A stretch of DNA of 64,000 nucleotides. Origin: Rhizobium sp. AAP43 (GTDB lineage: Bacteria > Pseudomonadota > Alphaproteobacteria > Rhizobiales > Rhizobiaceae). The translations under genes were made by a program, and so were the position numbers. Numbering within the stretch: the first letter of the stretch is position 1; each line of letters starts with the position of its first letter. This document shows positions 1 to 8,781 of the stretch, piece by piece. Under the pieces are notes generated by a model. It worked only from the letters and a program-made list of their open reading frames with translations. It made no database searches and was not told the DNA's origin. The stretch lies in NCBI RefSeq assembly GCF_001296045.1, contig NZ_LJHS01000044.1, forward strand, positions 1 through 64,000. The letters are read 5' to 3'.

Positions 1-17
1 TTGACTGGAGGTCAATA

Positions 18-1031
18 ATGAACATCAAGAGCCTTCTCATCGGCTCCGCTGCAGCTCTCGCTGTAGTTTCCGGCGCCCAGGCTGCCGACGCCATCGTTGC
101 TGCCGAGCCTGAGCCCATGGAATACGTTCGCGTTTGCGACGCTTTCGGCACCGGCTACTTCTACATCCCCGGCACCGAGACCTGCCTCAAGATCGGCGGC
201 GAAGTTCGCTTCTCTTACGACTGGGCCAAGGTTGACGACGCTGACTTCGGCGGCGACTTCCAGACCCGCGCTCGCGTTGTCTTCGAAGCCAAGAACGACT
301 CGGAAATCGGCACGATCGGTTCCTACATCCGTCTGCAGGGCACCAGCGACTCGACTTTCTCGGGTGTTGACGCTGCCGGCGACGACGTAACCCTCGGCTC
401 GCTTGCTACCCTCGACCAGGCGTACATCACGGTTGGCGGCTTTAAGGCCGGTTACTTCCTGACCTGGCTCGACGACGTTGGCACGGCTTCTGAAGGCGAC
501 GCCTTCATCACCGACGCCAAGTTCGATGCAGTGTCCTACACCTACGCAACCGACTCCTTCACCGTTGGTCTCGGCGTTGACGAGCTGTCGAACGAAGGCT
601 TCGACGACCTCGGCGTACAGGGCTTCGCTTCTGCTTCGCTCGGCGCAGCCACGATCTCTGCTTGGGGCGCATACGACTTCGACGCTGAAGAAGGCCTCGT
701 TGTTGGCGAAGTCTCGGCTGAAGTTGGCCCGGGCACGTTCGAACTCTACGCTGGTTACGCTTCTGGCGCATCGACCTACGCACAGGTTGCTGAGTGGACC
801 GTTGGCGCAGCTTACGGCTTCAAGGCTACCGAAAAGCTCACCATCACCCCGTCGGCTAACTACTGGGGCGACGTTGGCTTCGACAGCAATGTCGACGCAT
901 GGGGCGTAGGCCTTCTGGCTGAATACCAGATCGCAACTGGCCTGAAGGCTGCTGCGACCGTCGACTACTTCGACGCCGACGACAGCTCGGAAGCTTGGAC
1001 CGGCTTCGTCCGTCTGACTCGCTCGTTCTAA
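18..1031 (+). CDS. Outer-membrane porin, RopA/Omp2 type
   Basis: General diffusion porin of the outer membrane, letting small hydrophilic solutes into the periplasm. The 337-residue product begins with a signal peptide (residues 1 to about 22, ending AQA). A conserved rhizobial porin head follows, with two cysteines (in RVCDAF and ETCLKIGG). The rest alternates short aromatic and glycine-rich segments typical of beta-strands, and the protein ends in RSF, the terminal-Phe outer-membrane signal. The start is fixed by a GGAGGT ribosome site 5 bases upstream. Lysines, phenylalanines and asparagines use the codons AAG, TTC and AAC almost exclusively, as in highly expressed genes. The promoter lies outside the window and a strong hairpin terminator follows. 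Family call is firm; which porin paralogue it is cannot be told. Confidence 0.93.
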   Translation: MNIKSLLIGSAAALAVVSGAQAADAIVAAEPEPMEYVRVCDAFGTGYFYIPGTETCLKIGGEVRFSYDWAKVDDADFGGDFQTRARVVFEAKNDSEIGTIGSYIRLQGTSDSTFSGVDAAGDDVTLGSLATLDQAYITVGGFKAGYFLTWLDDVGTASEGDAFITDAKFDAVSYTYATDSFTVGLGVDELSNEGFDDLGVQGFASASLGAATISAWGAYDFDAEEGLVVGEVSAEVGPGTFELYAGYASGASTYAQVAEWTVGAAYGFKATEKLTITPSANYWGDVGFDSNVDAWGVGLLAEYQIATGLKAAATVDYFDADDSSEAWTGFVRLTRSF

Positions 1032-1054
1032 TTCGATCTTAGGATCGGATAGGG

Positions 1055-1081
1055 AAAGCCCGGCGTTTAGCCGGGCTTTTT
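1055..1081 (+). terminator. Rho-independent terminator of the porin gene
   Basis: Perfect 9-bp stem AAAGCCCGG / CCGGGCTTT with a 7-base loop, running into a T tract. It lies 23 bases after the porin stop codon. Confidence 0.85.
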
Positions 1082-1131
1082 CCGTTTTAGCGCCTTAGAA
1101 CCTGCGTCAGCATGGCCGATGCGTGGCCCGC

Positions 1132-1992
1132 TCAGGCGGTAAGAAACGCCGCGATCTGCTTGGGGAGCGGTGCGAGGTGCAGGATCGGTGCATGGCCTTG
1201 GCCCTCGGCCTGGATGACAACGAGATCCGGTTTGCGGGCAGCCATGGCCTGCACGGTCTGATGTGACAGAAGCTGCGAGTTTTCTCCGCGGATCACCATC
1301 AGTGGCTTTTTCGCAAGACCTTCATAAGCCTCCCAGAGTGTGGGTAAGGGCGCATTGAGGTCGATCGCACTGATTTGCGCAGCGATGGCCGGGTCGTAAT
1401 CGGATGATAGCCCGCCATCCTGTTTCCGGAACAGGGCCGCCGCCATGTCTCGCCAATCCTGATCTGACAGCCGCGGAAATTCCACGCCATAGACCTGGCG
1501 CAGTGCGGCGACTGCCTCATCGACTGTGCCCGGGGTCTCTCGGGCTGCCAGTTGGGTCTGGATCGTCCGGAGTCCGTCCGCTTCCAGCACCGGGCCAATG
1601 TCGTTGAGCACGGCCCGGTCGATCCGCTCTGGATGTGTCATCGCGAGCATGTGCAGGATCAGGCCGCCGCGCGAGGTGCCGATAAAGGCGGCTTGGTTCA
1701 GCGAAAGCGCGTCCATCACCGCGATAACATCGCTGGCTTCCACCGGTACCGTATAACGGGTCGGGTCCGGATCACGATCCGATCGCCCCCGTCCGCGCGA
1801 CGAGATCGAAATGACCTGACGTCCATGCGGGGAGGCGGCGAGAATATGGGCAAGCCCGTCAAAATCGAGAAGGTTGCGGGTCAGACCTGGCAGACACACA
1901 ACCGGGGTCCCGCCATTGGACACACCATAAAGCCGAAGATGCAGGCGCAAACTGTCCGGACCCGTGATGAAGCGATCCTCGACATCCACCAT
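1132..1992 (-). CDS. Alpha/beta-fold hydrolase
   Basis: Small-molecule hydrolase of the alpha/beta fold, substrate unknown. The 286-residue product has the nucleophile elbow G-T-S-R-G with Ser at about residue 107, an oxyanion-type LPGLTRN segment near residue 38, and a C-terminal G-Q-G-H with the likely catalytic His at about 267. No signal peptide. A start 9 bases upstream (1999-2001) would place the GGGGAG ribosome site against the ATG; the start used here, at 1992, has that site 9 bases away and is preferred. It lies downstream of the lytic transglycosylase on the same strand with a 141-base gap, so co-transcription is possible but not shown. Its 3' end faces the porin terminator. Confidence 0.8.
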   Translation of the reverse strand: MVDVEDRFITGPDSLRLHLRLYGVSNGGTPVVCLPGLTRNLLDFDGLAHILAASPHGRQVISISSRGRGRSDRDPDPTRYTVPVEASDVIAVMDALSLNQAAFIGTSRGGLILHMLAMTHPERIDRAVLNDIGPVLEADGLRTIQTQLAARETPGTVDEAVAALRQVYGVEFPRLSDQDWRDMAAALFRKQDGGLSSDYDPAIAAQISAIDLNAPLPTLWEAYEGLAKKPLMVIRGENSQLLSHQTVQAMAARKPDLVVIQAEGQGHAPILHLAPLPKQIAAFLTA

Positions 1993-2133
1993 GCAGGCCA
2001 TCTCCCCTCTGTGATACCGATTGCTGACAGCATTCGAAACCGGATAGGGACAATGCTAGTGCAATTCCAGCAAGACTGCGAAGCGATTTTGCCGGCGCAG
2101 ATGGCGGAAGATTGGAAGGCGACAGAACTTCAT

Positions 2134-4242
2134 TCAGCGCCCGAAGCGCAGATCGTGCACGATGTCGGTCTTCTGGCCAAGCCTTGTCTTGTAGACCTGA
2201 TAGTTCTCCATGACCCGCTGCACATAGTTGCGCGTCTCGGGGAAGGGAATGCGCTCGATCCAGTCGACGACCTCGTCGATTGACTTCCCGCGCGGGTCGC
2301 CATAACGGCCAATCCATTCCGGCACTTTGCGCGGGCCTGCATTATAGGCAATGAAGGTCAGGATATAGGAGCCGCCAAAGGCGTCGATCTGCTCGCCGAG
2401 ATAATGGGCGCCAAGCGTGGCGTTGAAGCCGGCATCGCGTGTCAGTTTTTCCGGCGCATAGGCAATGCCGTGGCGTTTTGCGACGCCACGCGCCGTGCCC
2501 GGCATCAGCTGCAGAAGCCCTTGTGCATTGGCTGGCGACACGGCCCCGGGATTGAACGAGCTTTCCTGCCGCGCAATCGCATAGGCAAGCGCCTTGCCGG
2601 AGCCGGCAATATCCGCAGCATCTGGAATGACACCGACCGGGAAGGCAAGCGCCGGCACATCGATCCCTCGGCCATAAGCCGTCTTGCCGATCTGCAGCGC
2701 CAGATGATGGCCGCCTTCGGATTTTTCCGCCCGCGCCGCCAGAAGCGCAAGTTCCCCCGGACTATCAAGCTGTTCGGCCAGCATCTTGTAAAGTCCCTGC
2801 GCGCGCCGGCCATGCCCCGCCGCCTCGTAACGTTCGATGGCACGCACCGCTTCGCGACCGGCAAAGCGCTCGCGTTCGGTGTTGCTTGGCGCCGGATAGG
2901 GGATGGTCAGGCCGGACGCGCCGCGGCGAGCGGCCGCGAGCTGTCCATAAAATGTGCTGGCATGACGCGCAGCCTGGGCAAATTGAGTGTCGGCCCGCGC
3001 CTTGTCGCCGGCTGCTTCCGCCGTACGGCCGAGCCAGTAATAGGCACGCGACTGAGAAAGCGGGCGGTCAGATGCCGCAAGGATCCGCTCGAAGTGAGGC
3101 CGAGCCAGCGTCGGGTTATGAAGCGATCGCAGCGCATACCAGCCGGCATGGAACTCGGCATCGACAATATCTGCGGGATCGGTCGCAACATGATTGGCGA
3201 CGATCTGATAGGCCTCGCGCGCTTTCCCGAGATCGGCAAGCCCCCGGGCAATGATCCGCTGTTCGTTCCACCAGGCGCCCGCATCGACCAGCCGCTCGCG
3301 TTCCCTCGGCATGCGGGCAAAGAGTGTCGCGGCTTCTTCGTATTTCTGCTGCTTGCGCAGGTTTTCGATGCGTATAAAGAGAGCCGCAGGCTCCTTGGCC
3401 CATGCGGCCTCAAGCTTGCCGATCAGGTCGCCGGCATTGGCCGATCCCGCAATCAGCGCGGCCCAGGCCGTGTACAGTGGGTCTGCTTCCGCAAGTGCAG
3501 CAAAGCGTTTCGCCTGGCTGGCGCGGTCCTTGTAAAGCAGGCGCTCCATGCGCAGGCGGTGATCGGCCTTGTCCAGCATGCCGCCGAAATCGGCCAAAAT
3601 CCGGTCTTCCCAGAAGGTTTCGAGCACTTCATCATGCCAGAGATGCTGGATAATGCGCTTGGCCGCGGCCGCATTGCCGGTATCGGCATGGGCACGGGCC
3701 AGCAGCAGCTGCCCCTCGGTCGTTTCCGGCGCCGTCGTTCCGAAGGCAGACAGGACTAGGCTTGCCGAAGGCTTCGCCTTGAAAAGCGCGCGCTCGGAAT
3801 TCGAGCGAAACGTCTTGGCACCGGGCCAGCCCTCAAGCTCGCGGCTCGCCGCTGCAATCTCTTCCGCGGCAATCTCCGGCAGGCCGGACATGGCAATCGA
3901 CCAGGTCAGCATGTGCCGATCCAGCCCGCTGGCCATCCGGTTGCGGATGGCAACCGCACCCGCCCCATCTCTGGCGGAAAGCGCATCCAGCCCCGCCTTC
4001 AGATCCGGATTGACGGCGGGAAGCCGGTTCGTTCGCGGAATGGTGCCGGTGGTCTCGGCAGACGGCAGGTCAAATGAGGGCGGCATGGCCTTGGTTGGCG
4101 CAAATCCCAGCGGCTTGCTCAGTGGCACGGGCACATCCTCTGGCAAGGATGGCATGTCCGACAATGCTCGCGCGACGTCCAGCGCACCCGAGGCGAGAAC
4201 GCCACAGCTGACGATGGAAGCGAACAGGACGGCTCTTTTCAT
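2134..4242 (-). CDS. slt: Soluble lytic murein transglycosylase
   Basis: Periplasmic enzyme cleaving the MurNAc-GlcNAc bond of peptidoglycan with formation of 1,6-anhydroMurNAc. The 702-residue product starts with a signal peptide (MKRAVLFASIVSCG onward, to about residue 26). A long alpha-helical TPR-like superhelix covers roughly 90-510. The C-terminal SLT domain has catalytic Glu at about 560 in A-R-Q-E-S-S-F, then G-L-L-Q-L-M-P-G-T and A-Y-N-A-G-P. The open frame extends 11 codons further upstream (to 4275), but that start would bury the signal peptide, so 4242 is chosen. The ribosome site is weak either way. It is divergent from dapA. Confidence 0.92.
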   Translation of the reverse strand: MKRAVLFASIVSCGVLASGALDVARALSDMPSLPEDVPVPLSKPLGFAPTKAMPPSFDLPSAETTGTIPRTNRLPAVNPDLKAGLDALSARDGAGAVAIRNRMASGLDRHMLTWSIAMSGLPEIAAEEIAAASRELEGWPGAKTFRSNSERALFKAKPSASLVLSAFGTTAPETTEGQLLLARAHADTGNAAAAKRIIQHLWHDEVLETFWEDRILADFGGMLDKADHRLRMERLLYKDRASQAKRFAALAEADPLYTAWAALIAGSANAGDLIGKLEAAWAKEPAALFIRIENLRKQQKYEEAATLFARMPRERERLVDAGAWWNEQRIIARGLADLGKAREAYQIVANHVATDPADIVDAEFHAGWYALRSLHNPTLARPHFERILAASDRPLSQSRAYYWLGRTAEAAGDKARADTQFAQAARHASTFYGQLAAARRGASGLTIPYPAPSNTERERFAGREAVRAIERYEAAGHGRRAQGLYKMLAEQLDSPGELALLAARAEKSEGGHHLALQIGKTAYGRGIDVPALAFPVGVIPDAADIAGSGKALAYAIARQESSFNPGAVSPANAQGLLQLMPGTARGVAKRHGIAYAPEKLTRDAGFNATLGAHYLGEQIDAFGGSYILTFIAYNAGPRKVPEWIGRYGDPRGKSIDEVVDWIERIPFPETRNYVQRVMENYQVYKTRLGQKTDIVHDLRFGR

Positions 4243-4462
4243 CCACACACCCGAAATTTGCGACCATATTGCCAATAGGCGGGTCTAAAGGTTAACGAAA
4301 TCTTGTCGAACCCGGAAAAGGCGGCCTGGCCAATCCTTGCGGATTCCGTCACAAAACCGTTGAACATGCGCTTGTCGCACCAAAAGCTGCGAAGTAATGT
4401 GCAGCCGATTTAATTCAGGAATGCGGCCGAAGCGTGAATGTCGGCCCGTGGGAGTTCATTGC

Positions 4463-5347
4463 ATGTTCCAGGGATCCATTCCCGCACTCGTCACGCCCTT
4501 CACCGATACGGGGGCCGTCGACGAGCAAGCCTTTCTCGCCCATGTCGAATGGCAGATCGCGGAAGGCTCCACCGGCCTGGTCCCGGTCGGCACCACGGGC
4601 GAATCCCCGACGCTGTCGCATGCCGAACACAAAAGAGTCGTCGAGCTCTGTGTTCAGGCGGCGGCCAAGCGCGTACCCGTCATTGCCGGTGCCGGCTCCA
4701 ACAACACGGTGGAAGCCATCGAGCTTGCCCAGCACGCCGAAGCTGTCGGCGCAGACGCGCTGCTCGTCGTCACTCCCTATTATAACAAGCCGACCCAGAA
4801 GGGCCTGTTCGCCCACTACAAGGCGATTGCCGAGGCAACGGTCCTCCCGATCATCATCTACAACATCCCCGGCCGCTCGGTGATCGACATGACGCCAGAA
4901 ACCATGGGCGCGCTGGCCAAAGCCCACAAGAACATTGTCGGCGTGAAGGATGCGACCGGCAAGATCGAGCGCGTCTCCGAACAGCGCATCACCTGCGGCA
5001 CGGATTTCGTCCAGCTCTCGGGCGAAGATGCGACCGCACTCGGCTTCAACGCCCATGGCGGCGTCGGCTGCATTTCCGTCACCGCCAATGTCGCCCCGCG
5101 CCTCTGTGCAGACTTCCAGGCCGCAACGAGGGCCGGCGATTTTGTGAAAGCGCTTGAACTGCAAGACCGCCTGATGCCGCTGCACAAGGCCATCTTCATC
5201 GAGCCCGGCCTTTGCGGCGCAAAATACGCGCTCAACCGCCTCGGCCGCATGAACCGCAATGTCCGCCTGCCGCTGATGGCAACGCTTGAACCGGCAACGG
5301 AAGCTGCGATTGACGCGGCCATGGTCCATGCGGGACTGATGAATTGA
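4463..5347 (+). CDS. dapA: 4-hydroxy-tetrahydrodipicolinate synthase
   Basis: Condenses pyruvate with aspartate semialdehyde, the first committed step towards diaminopimelate and lysine, feeding cell-wall synthesis. The 294-residue product has the family's normal length. Visible motifs are G-T-T-G-E-S-P near residue 43, YYNKPTQKG near 106, catalytic Tyr133 in IYNIPGRS, Schiff-base Lys162 in GVKDATG, and HGGVGCIS. The start at 4463 follows a GGGAG site by 9 bases and gives the conserved [13 protein letters not shown] head. The open frame begins 22 codons earlier, but that stretch is not conserved sequence. A strong terminator follows directly. In related rhizobia I recall dapA next to smpB; here about 2.5 kb of accessory DNA lies between them. 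Confidence 0.96.
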   Translation: MFQGSIPALVTPFTDTGAVDEQAFLAHVEWQIAEGSTGLVPVGTTGESPTLSHAEHKRVVELCVQAAAKRVPVIAGAGSNNTVEAIELAQHAEAVGADALLVVTPYYNKPTQKGLFAHYKAIAEATVLPIIIYNIPGRSVIDMTPETMGALAKAHKNIVGVKDATGKIERVSEQRITCGTDFVQLSGEDATALGFNAHGGVGCISVTANVAPRLCADFQAATRAGDFVKALELQDRLMPLHKAIFIEPGLCGAKYALNRLGRMNRNVRLPLMATLEPATEAAIDAAMVHAGLMN

Positions 5348-5356
5348 GGGAATGAC

Positions 5357-5386
5357 AAAAGGCCGGCGGAGACGCCGGCCTTTTTT
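5357..5386 (+). terminator. Rho-independent terminator of dapA
   Basis: 12-bp stem AAAAGGCCGGCG / CGCCGGCCTTTT around a GAGA loop, ending in six T. The A-rich 5' side would also give a T tract on the other strand, so it may also stop the convergent gene at 5454-6437. Confidence 0.88.
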
Positions 5387-5453
5387 GGGGTGGGTGTTGT
5401 TCCAAGATAGATATACTCAGATCTTGCAGACTGTTCTTTGCAATTTGTTGCTC

Positions 5454-6437
5454 TCAGAGCACCTGTTCACTTAGTTGGTCTAGAAATGCTAAATTTTGCT
5501 TTAGCAAGGTCAATTTCAGAAATGGTCGGACGTCATAGTAGCGCAAGCCCGCCAGTTGCAGTCCGTCTATGAACTGCAATTGAGCCTCCAACGTCGCTCT
5601 GTTTTGAGAGGCAAGTTCCTCCCAATCTGAAGATATAAATGCTTCGAATTCTGCTTCGGTTTTAGCTACGGCGCCAATTTTCTCCTCCCGCGTTTTGATA
5701 GCGTCTAGTAGAATGGTAACCTCATCCATCGGATAGCCATCCGGTCCTAATTGATTTGGAAAATTTGCCGGCGCTCGCGTGCTTATTGTGTGCTCGATTT
5801 CTTGAAGCATTTTTAGGATACGCTCACCTTTGAGTAGAGCTTCTTCAAAGCTCTCGCAATCGCGCACATTAGGATGTCCAATCGTACCTATTCCAATTTC
5901 ATGAACCAGCTCATTTCTTTCAACAAAGAGTTGGTCTAGCAGTTGGCCGATCGAAAGGTCGTCAACTGCCCGGTTTAGTATGGCCGATAGCGCGTCCTTA
6001 TGTATCCCGAGCGACTCGAATACACGACTGATTGCTGCGACATATTTCTCTTTAGAAGATATACCGGTAGAGCTTGCGATAAGGTGGGGGATGGTGAGTC
6101 CCTCAGCAACCATCTGGGCTAACTTGTCGTTGCTGATTGCTTGTTTGATATCATCACTGCGGATAACTCCCGGAGAAAAACAATACATATCGTATAGTCG
6201 AGATTTCGCGTGCCACTCCAGGCAGGTGACAAAGCCCACTCGATAATATGCAGTGAACTCAAACGAGCTTGGTGCGAAGCGCTGCTTTAACTGAGGCTCG
6301 AGCACCGTGCGAACGGAACGGATGTCTTCCAATAGGCTTTCAAGCCTAGCGATGGCCGACCAAGCTGTGAAGGTTGACACCTCGACAGCTATATAACGTT
6401 TTGCGAATTCGATTTGCGGAAGTGCTTGCTTCGACAT
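5454..6437 (-). CDS. Unknown protein with HEPN-like R-x4-H motif
   Basis: 327-residue, probably cytoplasmic protein of unknown function, without signal peptide or membrane segment. It is mostly helical in character. Around residues 172-180 it reads E-R-N-E-L-V-H-E, matching the R-(x4-6)-H signature of HEPN domains, where Arg and His form an RNase active site; here the residues would be R174 and H179. This is an inference from one motif. Start at 6437 is chosen over an in-frame ATG 22 codons upstream because AGGGG lies 6 bases before it. The gene is clearly AT-richer than its neighbours and sits alone, convergent with dapA, in an insert between dapA and smpB, which suggests horizontal acquisition. 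No partner nucleotidyltransferase is visible, so it is not a standard HEPN/MNT toxin-antitoxin pair. Confidence 0.7.
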   Translation of the reverse strand: MSKQALPQIEFAKRYIAVEVSTFTAWSAIARLESLLEDIRSVRTVLEPQLKQRFAPSSFEFTAYYRVGFVTCLEWHAKSRLYDMYCFSPGVIRSDDIKQAISNDKLAQMVAEGLTIPHLIASSTGISSKEKYVAAISRVFESLGIHKDALSAILNRAVDDLSIGQLLDQLFVERNELVHEIGIGTIGHPNVRDCESFEEALLKGERILKMLQEIEHTISTRAPANFPNQLGPDGYPMDEVTILLDAIKTREEKIGAVAKTEAEFEAFISSDWEELASQNRATLEAQLQFIDGLQLAGLRYYDVRPFLKLTLLKQNLAFLDQLSEQVL

Positions 6438-6605
6438 GTGAGCCCCTGATGGTAAGCAGTGGGGTGGGCGATTGTCTTTCACGTTCTGGCTACATGATGA
6501 CATGCGAGTGCCGGATTCGGGAAGACTGATCGCCTCCAGTGAGAACGAGCATAGCGTGTTCTAAGTGGGTATTGCGCATCAATGACCACAATGTTCCAAT
6601 CACAC

Positions 6606-6712
6606 CCCCACCTTTATTTCCCCCCTCATCCTCCATTACATATCCACGACAACAGCCACGCCCCGCCCGCGTATGGCGAAGACCACGACAAAACCACGGG
6701 CGAAACGGAAGA
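6606..6712 (+). repeat. Direct repeat, copy A (duplicate of smpB leader)
   Basis: About 107 bases nearly identical to 7757-7863. Both copies begin CCCCACCTTTATTTCCCCCC, continue through TCCATTACATATCCA and the GACAACAGCCACGCC segment, and end with CGAAACGGAAGA. I see only a handful of substitutions and a length difference in the C run. In copy A the sequence after GAAGA drifts: where the smpB copy reads GACC-ATG-GCC, copy A reads GACC-ATC-ACC, so the smpB start codon is absent here. Confidence 0.9.
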
Positions 6713-6781
6713 TTTGACCATCACCCGCTGTGGTCATTCCTGCCCAACGTGACCGATGCGTGCTACAAGTGGCTGCGCGGC

Positions 6782-6940
6782 TCAAGACCGGTAAATCGCC
6801 TCCTCCTCGGCGACAAGCAAACACTCCGCGTGATCCGGCAGAACACGAATTGCCTTTATTCGCCTTCCATCCTCAGTTAACAGCTTCAGCTCGACACCAA
6901 GCGAGCGAAGACATGCCGTTGCGCTGGATCGGGATGTAAT
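6782..6940 (-). pseudogene. Possible remnant of a small gene
   Basis: On the minus strand a frame of about 50 codons has protein-like composition, including the segments GVELKLLTEDGRRIKAIRV and DHAECLLVAEEEAIYRS, and ends in a TGA at 6782-6784. No ATG, GTG or TTG start occurs in frame before an upstream stop, so it cannot be an intact gene as read. It may be the tail of a gene truncated when the insert formed, or chance. I do not recognise the protein. Confidence 0.25.
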
Positions 6941-6942
6941 GA

Positions 6943-7740
6943 ATGAGGGAAAAATTGCGCCTGCGGTTATCCATCATCTTCCCGGCATGTTCTGTTCTGG
7001 TTGCCCTGGGCTATCTGCAGCAGCTTTCTGAGTTGTCAGGGGGCGGACAGAGCCCTCGTCTCGGGTATTTTTTCCTTGTCGCGGCAACCGCCGGTGCCGT
7101 TGCGATTGCGCCCCTTGTGCCGTTCGTCCTGGCCACCGTTTTCAGCTGCACTGCCTTGCGTCTGCCCCGGCTTCTCGCTGTTGTCTTGGCGATCTTTGTC
7201 GGACTGTATGGGCTGATCCTAACGATGGGCGGTGCCATTTTTGCGGGCGGTGGCGCCACGATGGTGTTGCTTCACGGGGCGACGCTGACCTTGGCAGTTT
7301 CAGCGTCGGTGCTTCTGATTGCGCGGCATGGTCCTGGCACAGTGTTCCGCCGGCTGTCGTTCACACTATTCATGATCCCCACATGTGCAGCCATGTGGTC
7401 TCTGGCGACCGTGCCGATTGCCGTCTGGCGTTCGAACTCGATTGCACTCGGTGAGCCTATGTGCGTGGCGGAACATCATGACGGGAGCTATTCCCCCGTG
7501 TCATGGTCCTCTCAAAGGGCCTTCTCGCTCTACACAACCCGGACAGGCTACAAAAATGCAGACGCGTGGTACTTCCATCGCATTCTGCAGGTGAAGCGAA
7601 CCTCAGGTTTCGAAGTTTTCAATTGGTCTTTCGCCACGATGAACTTCGAGCCGATCATGGCGCCTGAGAGGTATCTCGTCAAAATCGTTGGCGTCTGCGT
7701 TCCTCGCAAGGACTTCTGGTCCTCAGTTGCGGTCCTCTGA
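6943..7740 (+). CDS. Unknown membrane protein between leader repeats
   Basis: 265-residue inner-membrane protein of unknown function. The first about 165 residues hold four to five hydrophobic segments (around 8-26, 40-68, 75-122 as two, and 136-160). A polar C-terminal region of about 100 residues follows, probably periplasmic, with two cysteines (in EPMCVAEHH and VGVCVPRK) that could pair. The ribosome site is modest (GGATGT, 6 bases from the ATG). It is flanked by two copies of the smpB leader and ends 16 bases before the second copy, so the gene and one leader copy look like a single inserted or duplicated unit. It does not resemble any family I know. Confidence 0.65.
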   Translation: MREKLRLRLSIIFPACSVLVALGYLQQLSELSGGGQSPRLGYFFLVAATAGAVAIAPLVPFVLATVFSCTALRLPRLLAVVLAIFVGLYGLILTMGGAIFAGGGATMVLLHGATLTLAVSASVLLIARHGPGTVFRRLSFTLFMIPTCAAMWSLATVPIAVWRSNSIALGEPMCVAEHHDGSYSPVSWSSQRAFSLYTTRTGYKNADAWYFHRILQVKRTSGFEVFNWSFATMNFEPIMAPERYLVKIVGVCVPRKDFWSSVAVL

Positions 7741-7756
7741 TCTATCGACCGTTCTC

Positions 7757-7863
7757 CCCCCACCTTTATTTCCCCCCCATCCTCCATTACATATCCATGA
7801 CAACAGCCACGCCCCGCCCGCGTATGGCGAAGACCACGACAAAATACCGGGCGAAACGGAAGA
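7757..7863 (+). repeat. Direct repeat, copy B (native smpB leader)
   Basis: Second copy of the 107-base repeat. It includes the smpB ribosome site (GGAAG) and ends 7 bases before the smpB ATG at 7871. See copy A at 6606-6712; the centre-to-centre distance is about 1.15 kb. Confidence 0.9.
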
Positions 7864-7870
7864 CAAGACC

Positions 7871-8347
7871 ATGGCCCCCAAAGGCTCGCAGCGCACCGTC
7901 AACAAGATCGTCGCGGAAAACCGCAAGGCGCGGTTCAACTACGAGATCATCGACACCTATGAGGCAGGCCTTGTGCTGACCGGCACGGAGGTCAAGTCGC
8001 TGCGCGAGGGCAAGGCCAATATTGCCGAATCCTATGCCTCGGATGAGGGCGAGGAGATCTGGCTGATCAATTCGCATCTGCCGGAATATCTGCAGGCCAA
8101 CCGCTTCAATCACGAGCCGCGCCGCCGCCGCAAGCTGCTTCTGTCCAAGCGCGAGATCAACCGCCTGCGCGTTTCGATCAATCGCGAGGGCATGACGCTC
8201 GTGCCGCTCAAGATCTATTTCAACGAGAAGGGCAGGGCGAAGCTGGAGCTGGCGCTCGCCAAGGGCAAGAAGCTGCATGACAAGCGCGAGACCGAGAAGG
8301 AACGCGACTGGAACCGCCAGAAGCAGCGCCTGATGAAGACGGGTTGA
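7871..8347 (+). CDS. smpB: SsrA-binding protein SmpB
   Basis: Binds tmRNA and delivers it to stalled ribosomes for trans-translation. The product is 158 residues, the family's usual size. It shows the conserved N-terminal [13 protein letters not shown], then [14 protein letters not shown], the AYA-like region [17 protein letters not shown], and a lysine/arginine-rich tail ([20 protein letters not shown]) that enters the decoding centre. The ATG at 7871 has GGAAG 8 bases upstream. The open frame runs further upstream through the leader repeat, but that part is not SmpB-like. The next gene begins 4 bases after the stop, so the two are probably co-transcribed. ssrA itself was not found in this window. 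Confidence 0.96.
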   Translation: MAPKGSQRTVNKIVAENRKARFNYEIIDTYEAGLVLTGTEVKSLREGKANIAESYASDEGEEIWLINSHLPEYLQANRFNHEPRRRRKLLLSKREINRLRVSINREGMTLVPLKIYFNEKGRAKLELALAKGKKLHDKRETEKERDWNRQKQRLMKTG

Positions 8348-8351
8348 TCCC

Positions 8352-8771
8352 ATGGCGCTCACCCATCTGAAGGTCACCGTCGGCCCCTTCATCTTCGAAG
8401 CCCGGTTCGAGCTGGAAAAGGCGCCCGAGACCTGCCGTATCTTCGAAACCTTCCTGCCGTTCCGCAACCAGGCGATCCATTCGCGCTGGTCGGGCGAGGC
8501 GGTCTGGGTGCCGCTCGGCGATTTCCAGTTCGGTGCCGGCTTTGAAAACCACACCGCCCATCCCTCGCGCGGCGACATTCTGCTGTATCCCGGCGGCTTC
8601 AGTGAGACGGAGTTGCTGTTTGCTTATGGCAGCTCGCAATTTGCCAGCAAGATGGGCGTGCTCGCCGGCAATCACTTTCTGACGGTCGTGAAGGGTGCGG
8701 AGCAGCTGGAGGCCATGGGCAAGATGATCTTGTGGCAGGGCGCGCAGGATATCGCTTTCGAGGCGATGTAA
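8352..8771 (+). CDS. DUF3830-like protein (cyclophilin-like fold)
   Basis: 139-residue cytoplasmic protein resembling the DUF3830 family. Recognisable features are an early F-E-A-R-F-E-L-E-K-A-P-E-T-C segment, W-S-G-E-A-V-W-V-P-L, and a conserved second half with GDILLYPGGFSETELLFAYG, then L-A-G-N-H-F and LWQGAQDIAFEAM at the C-terminus. The family is predicted to share a beta-barrel fold with cyclophilin-type proteins; biochemical function is unknown to me. It starts 4 bases after smpB and probably shares its transcript. An inverted-repeat element that could terminate transcription follows. Assignment rests on remembered family sequence. Confidence 0.75.
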   Translation: MALTHLKVTVGPFIFEARFELEKAPETCRIFETFLPFRNQAIHSRWSGEAVWVPLGDFQFGAGFENHTAHPSRGDILLYPGGFSETELLFAYGSSQFASKMGVLAGNHFLTVVKGAEQLEAMGKMILWQGAQDIAFEAM

Positions 8772-8781
8772 GTAAAGAAAG

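Larger units (their letters stand above)
6438..6942. other. Gene-free stretch of the dapA-smpB insert
   Basis: About 500 bases with no convincing complete gene. It contains the first copy of the smpB leader repeat (6606-6712) and, on the minus strand, a short protein-like frame without a start codon (6782-6940). The open frames on the plus strand here have no ribosome site and non-protein-like composition. Confidence 0.6.

Noticed and set aside
4415-5329. 304-codon minus-strand frame opposite dapA
   Set aside because: Shadow of dapA; dapA motifs and ribosome site are unambiguous.
5454-7740. Toxin-antitoxin pair made of the HEPN-like gene and the membrane-protein gene
   Set aside because: The two are on opposite strands, 505 bases apart, and neither resembles an antitoxin or nucleotidyltransferase partner.
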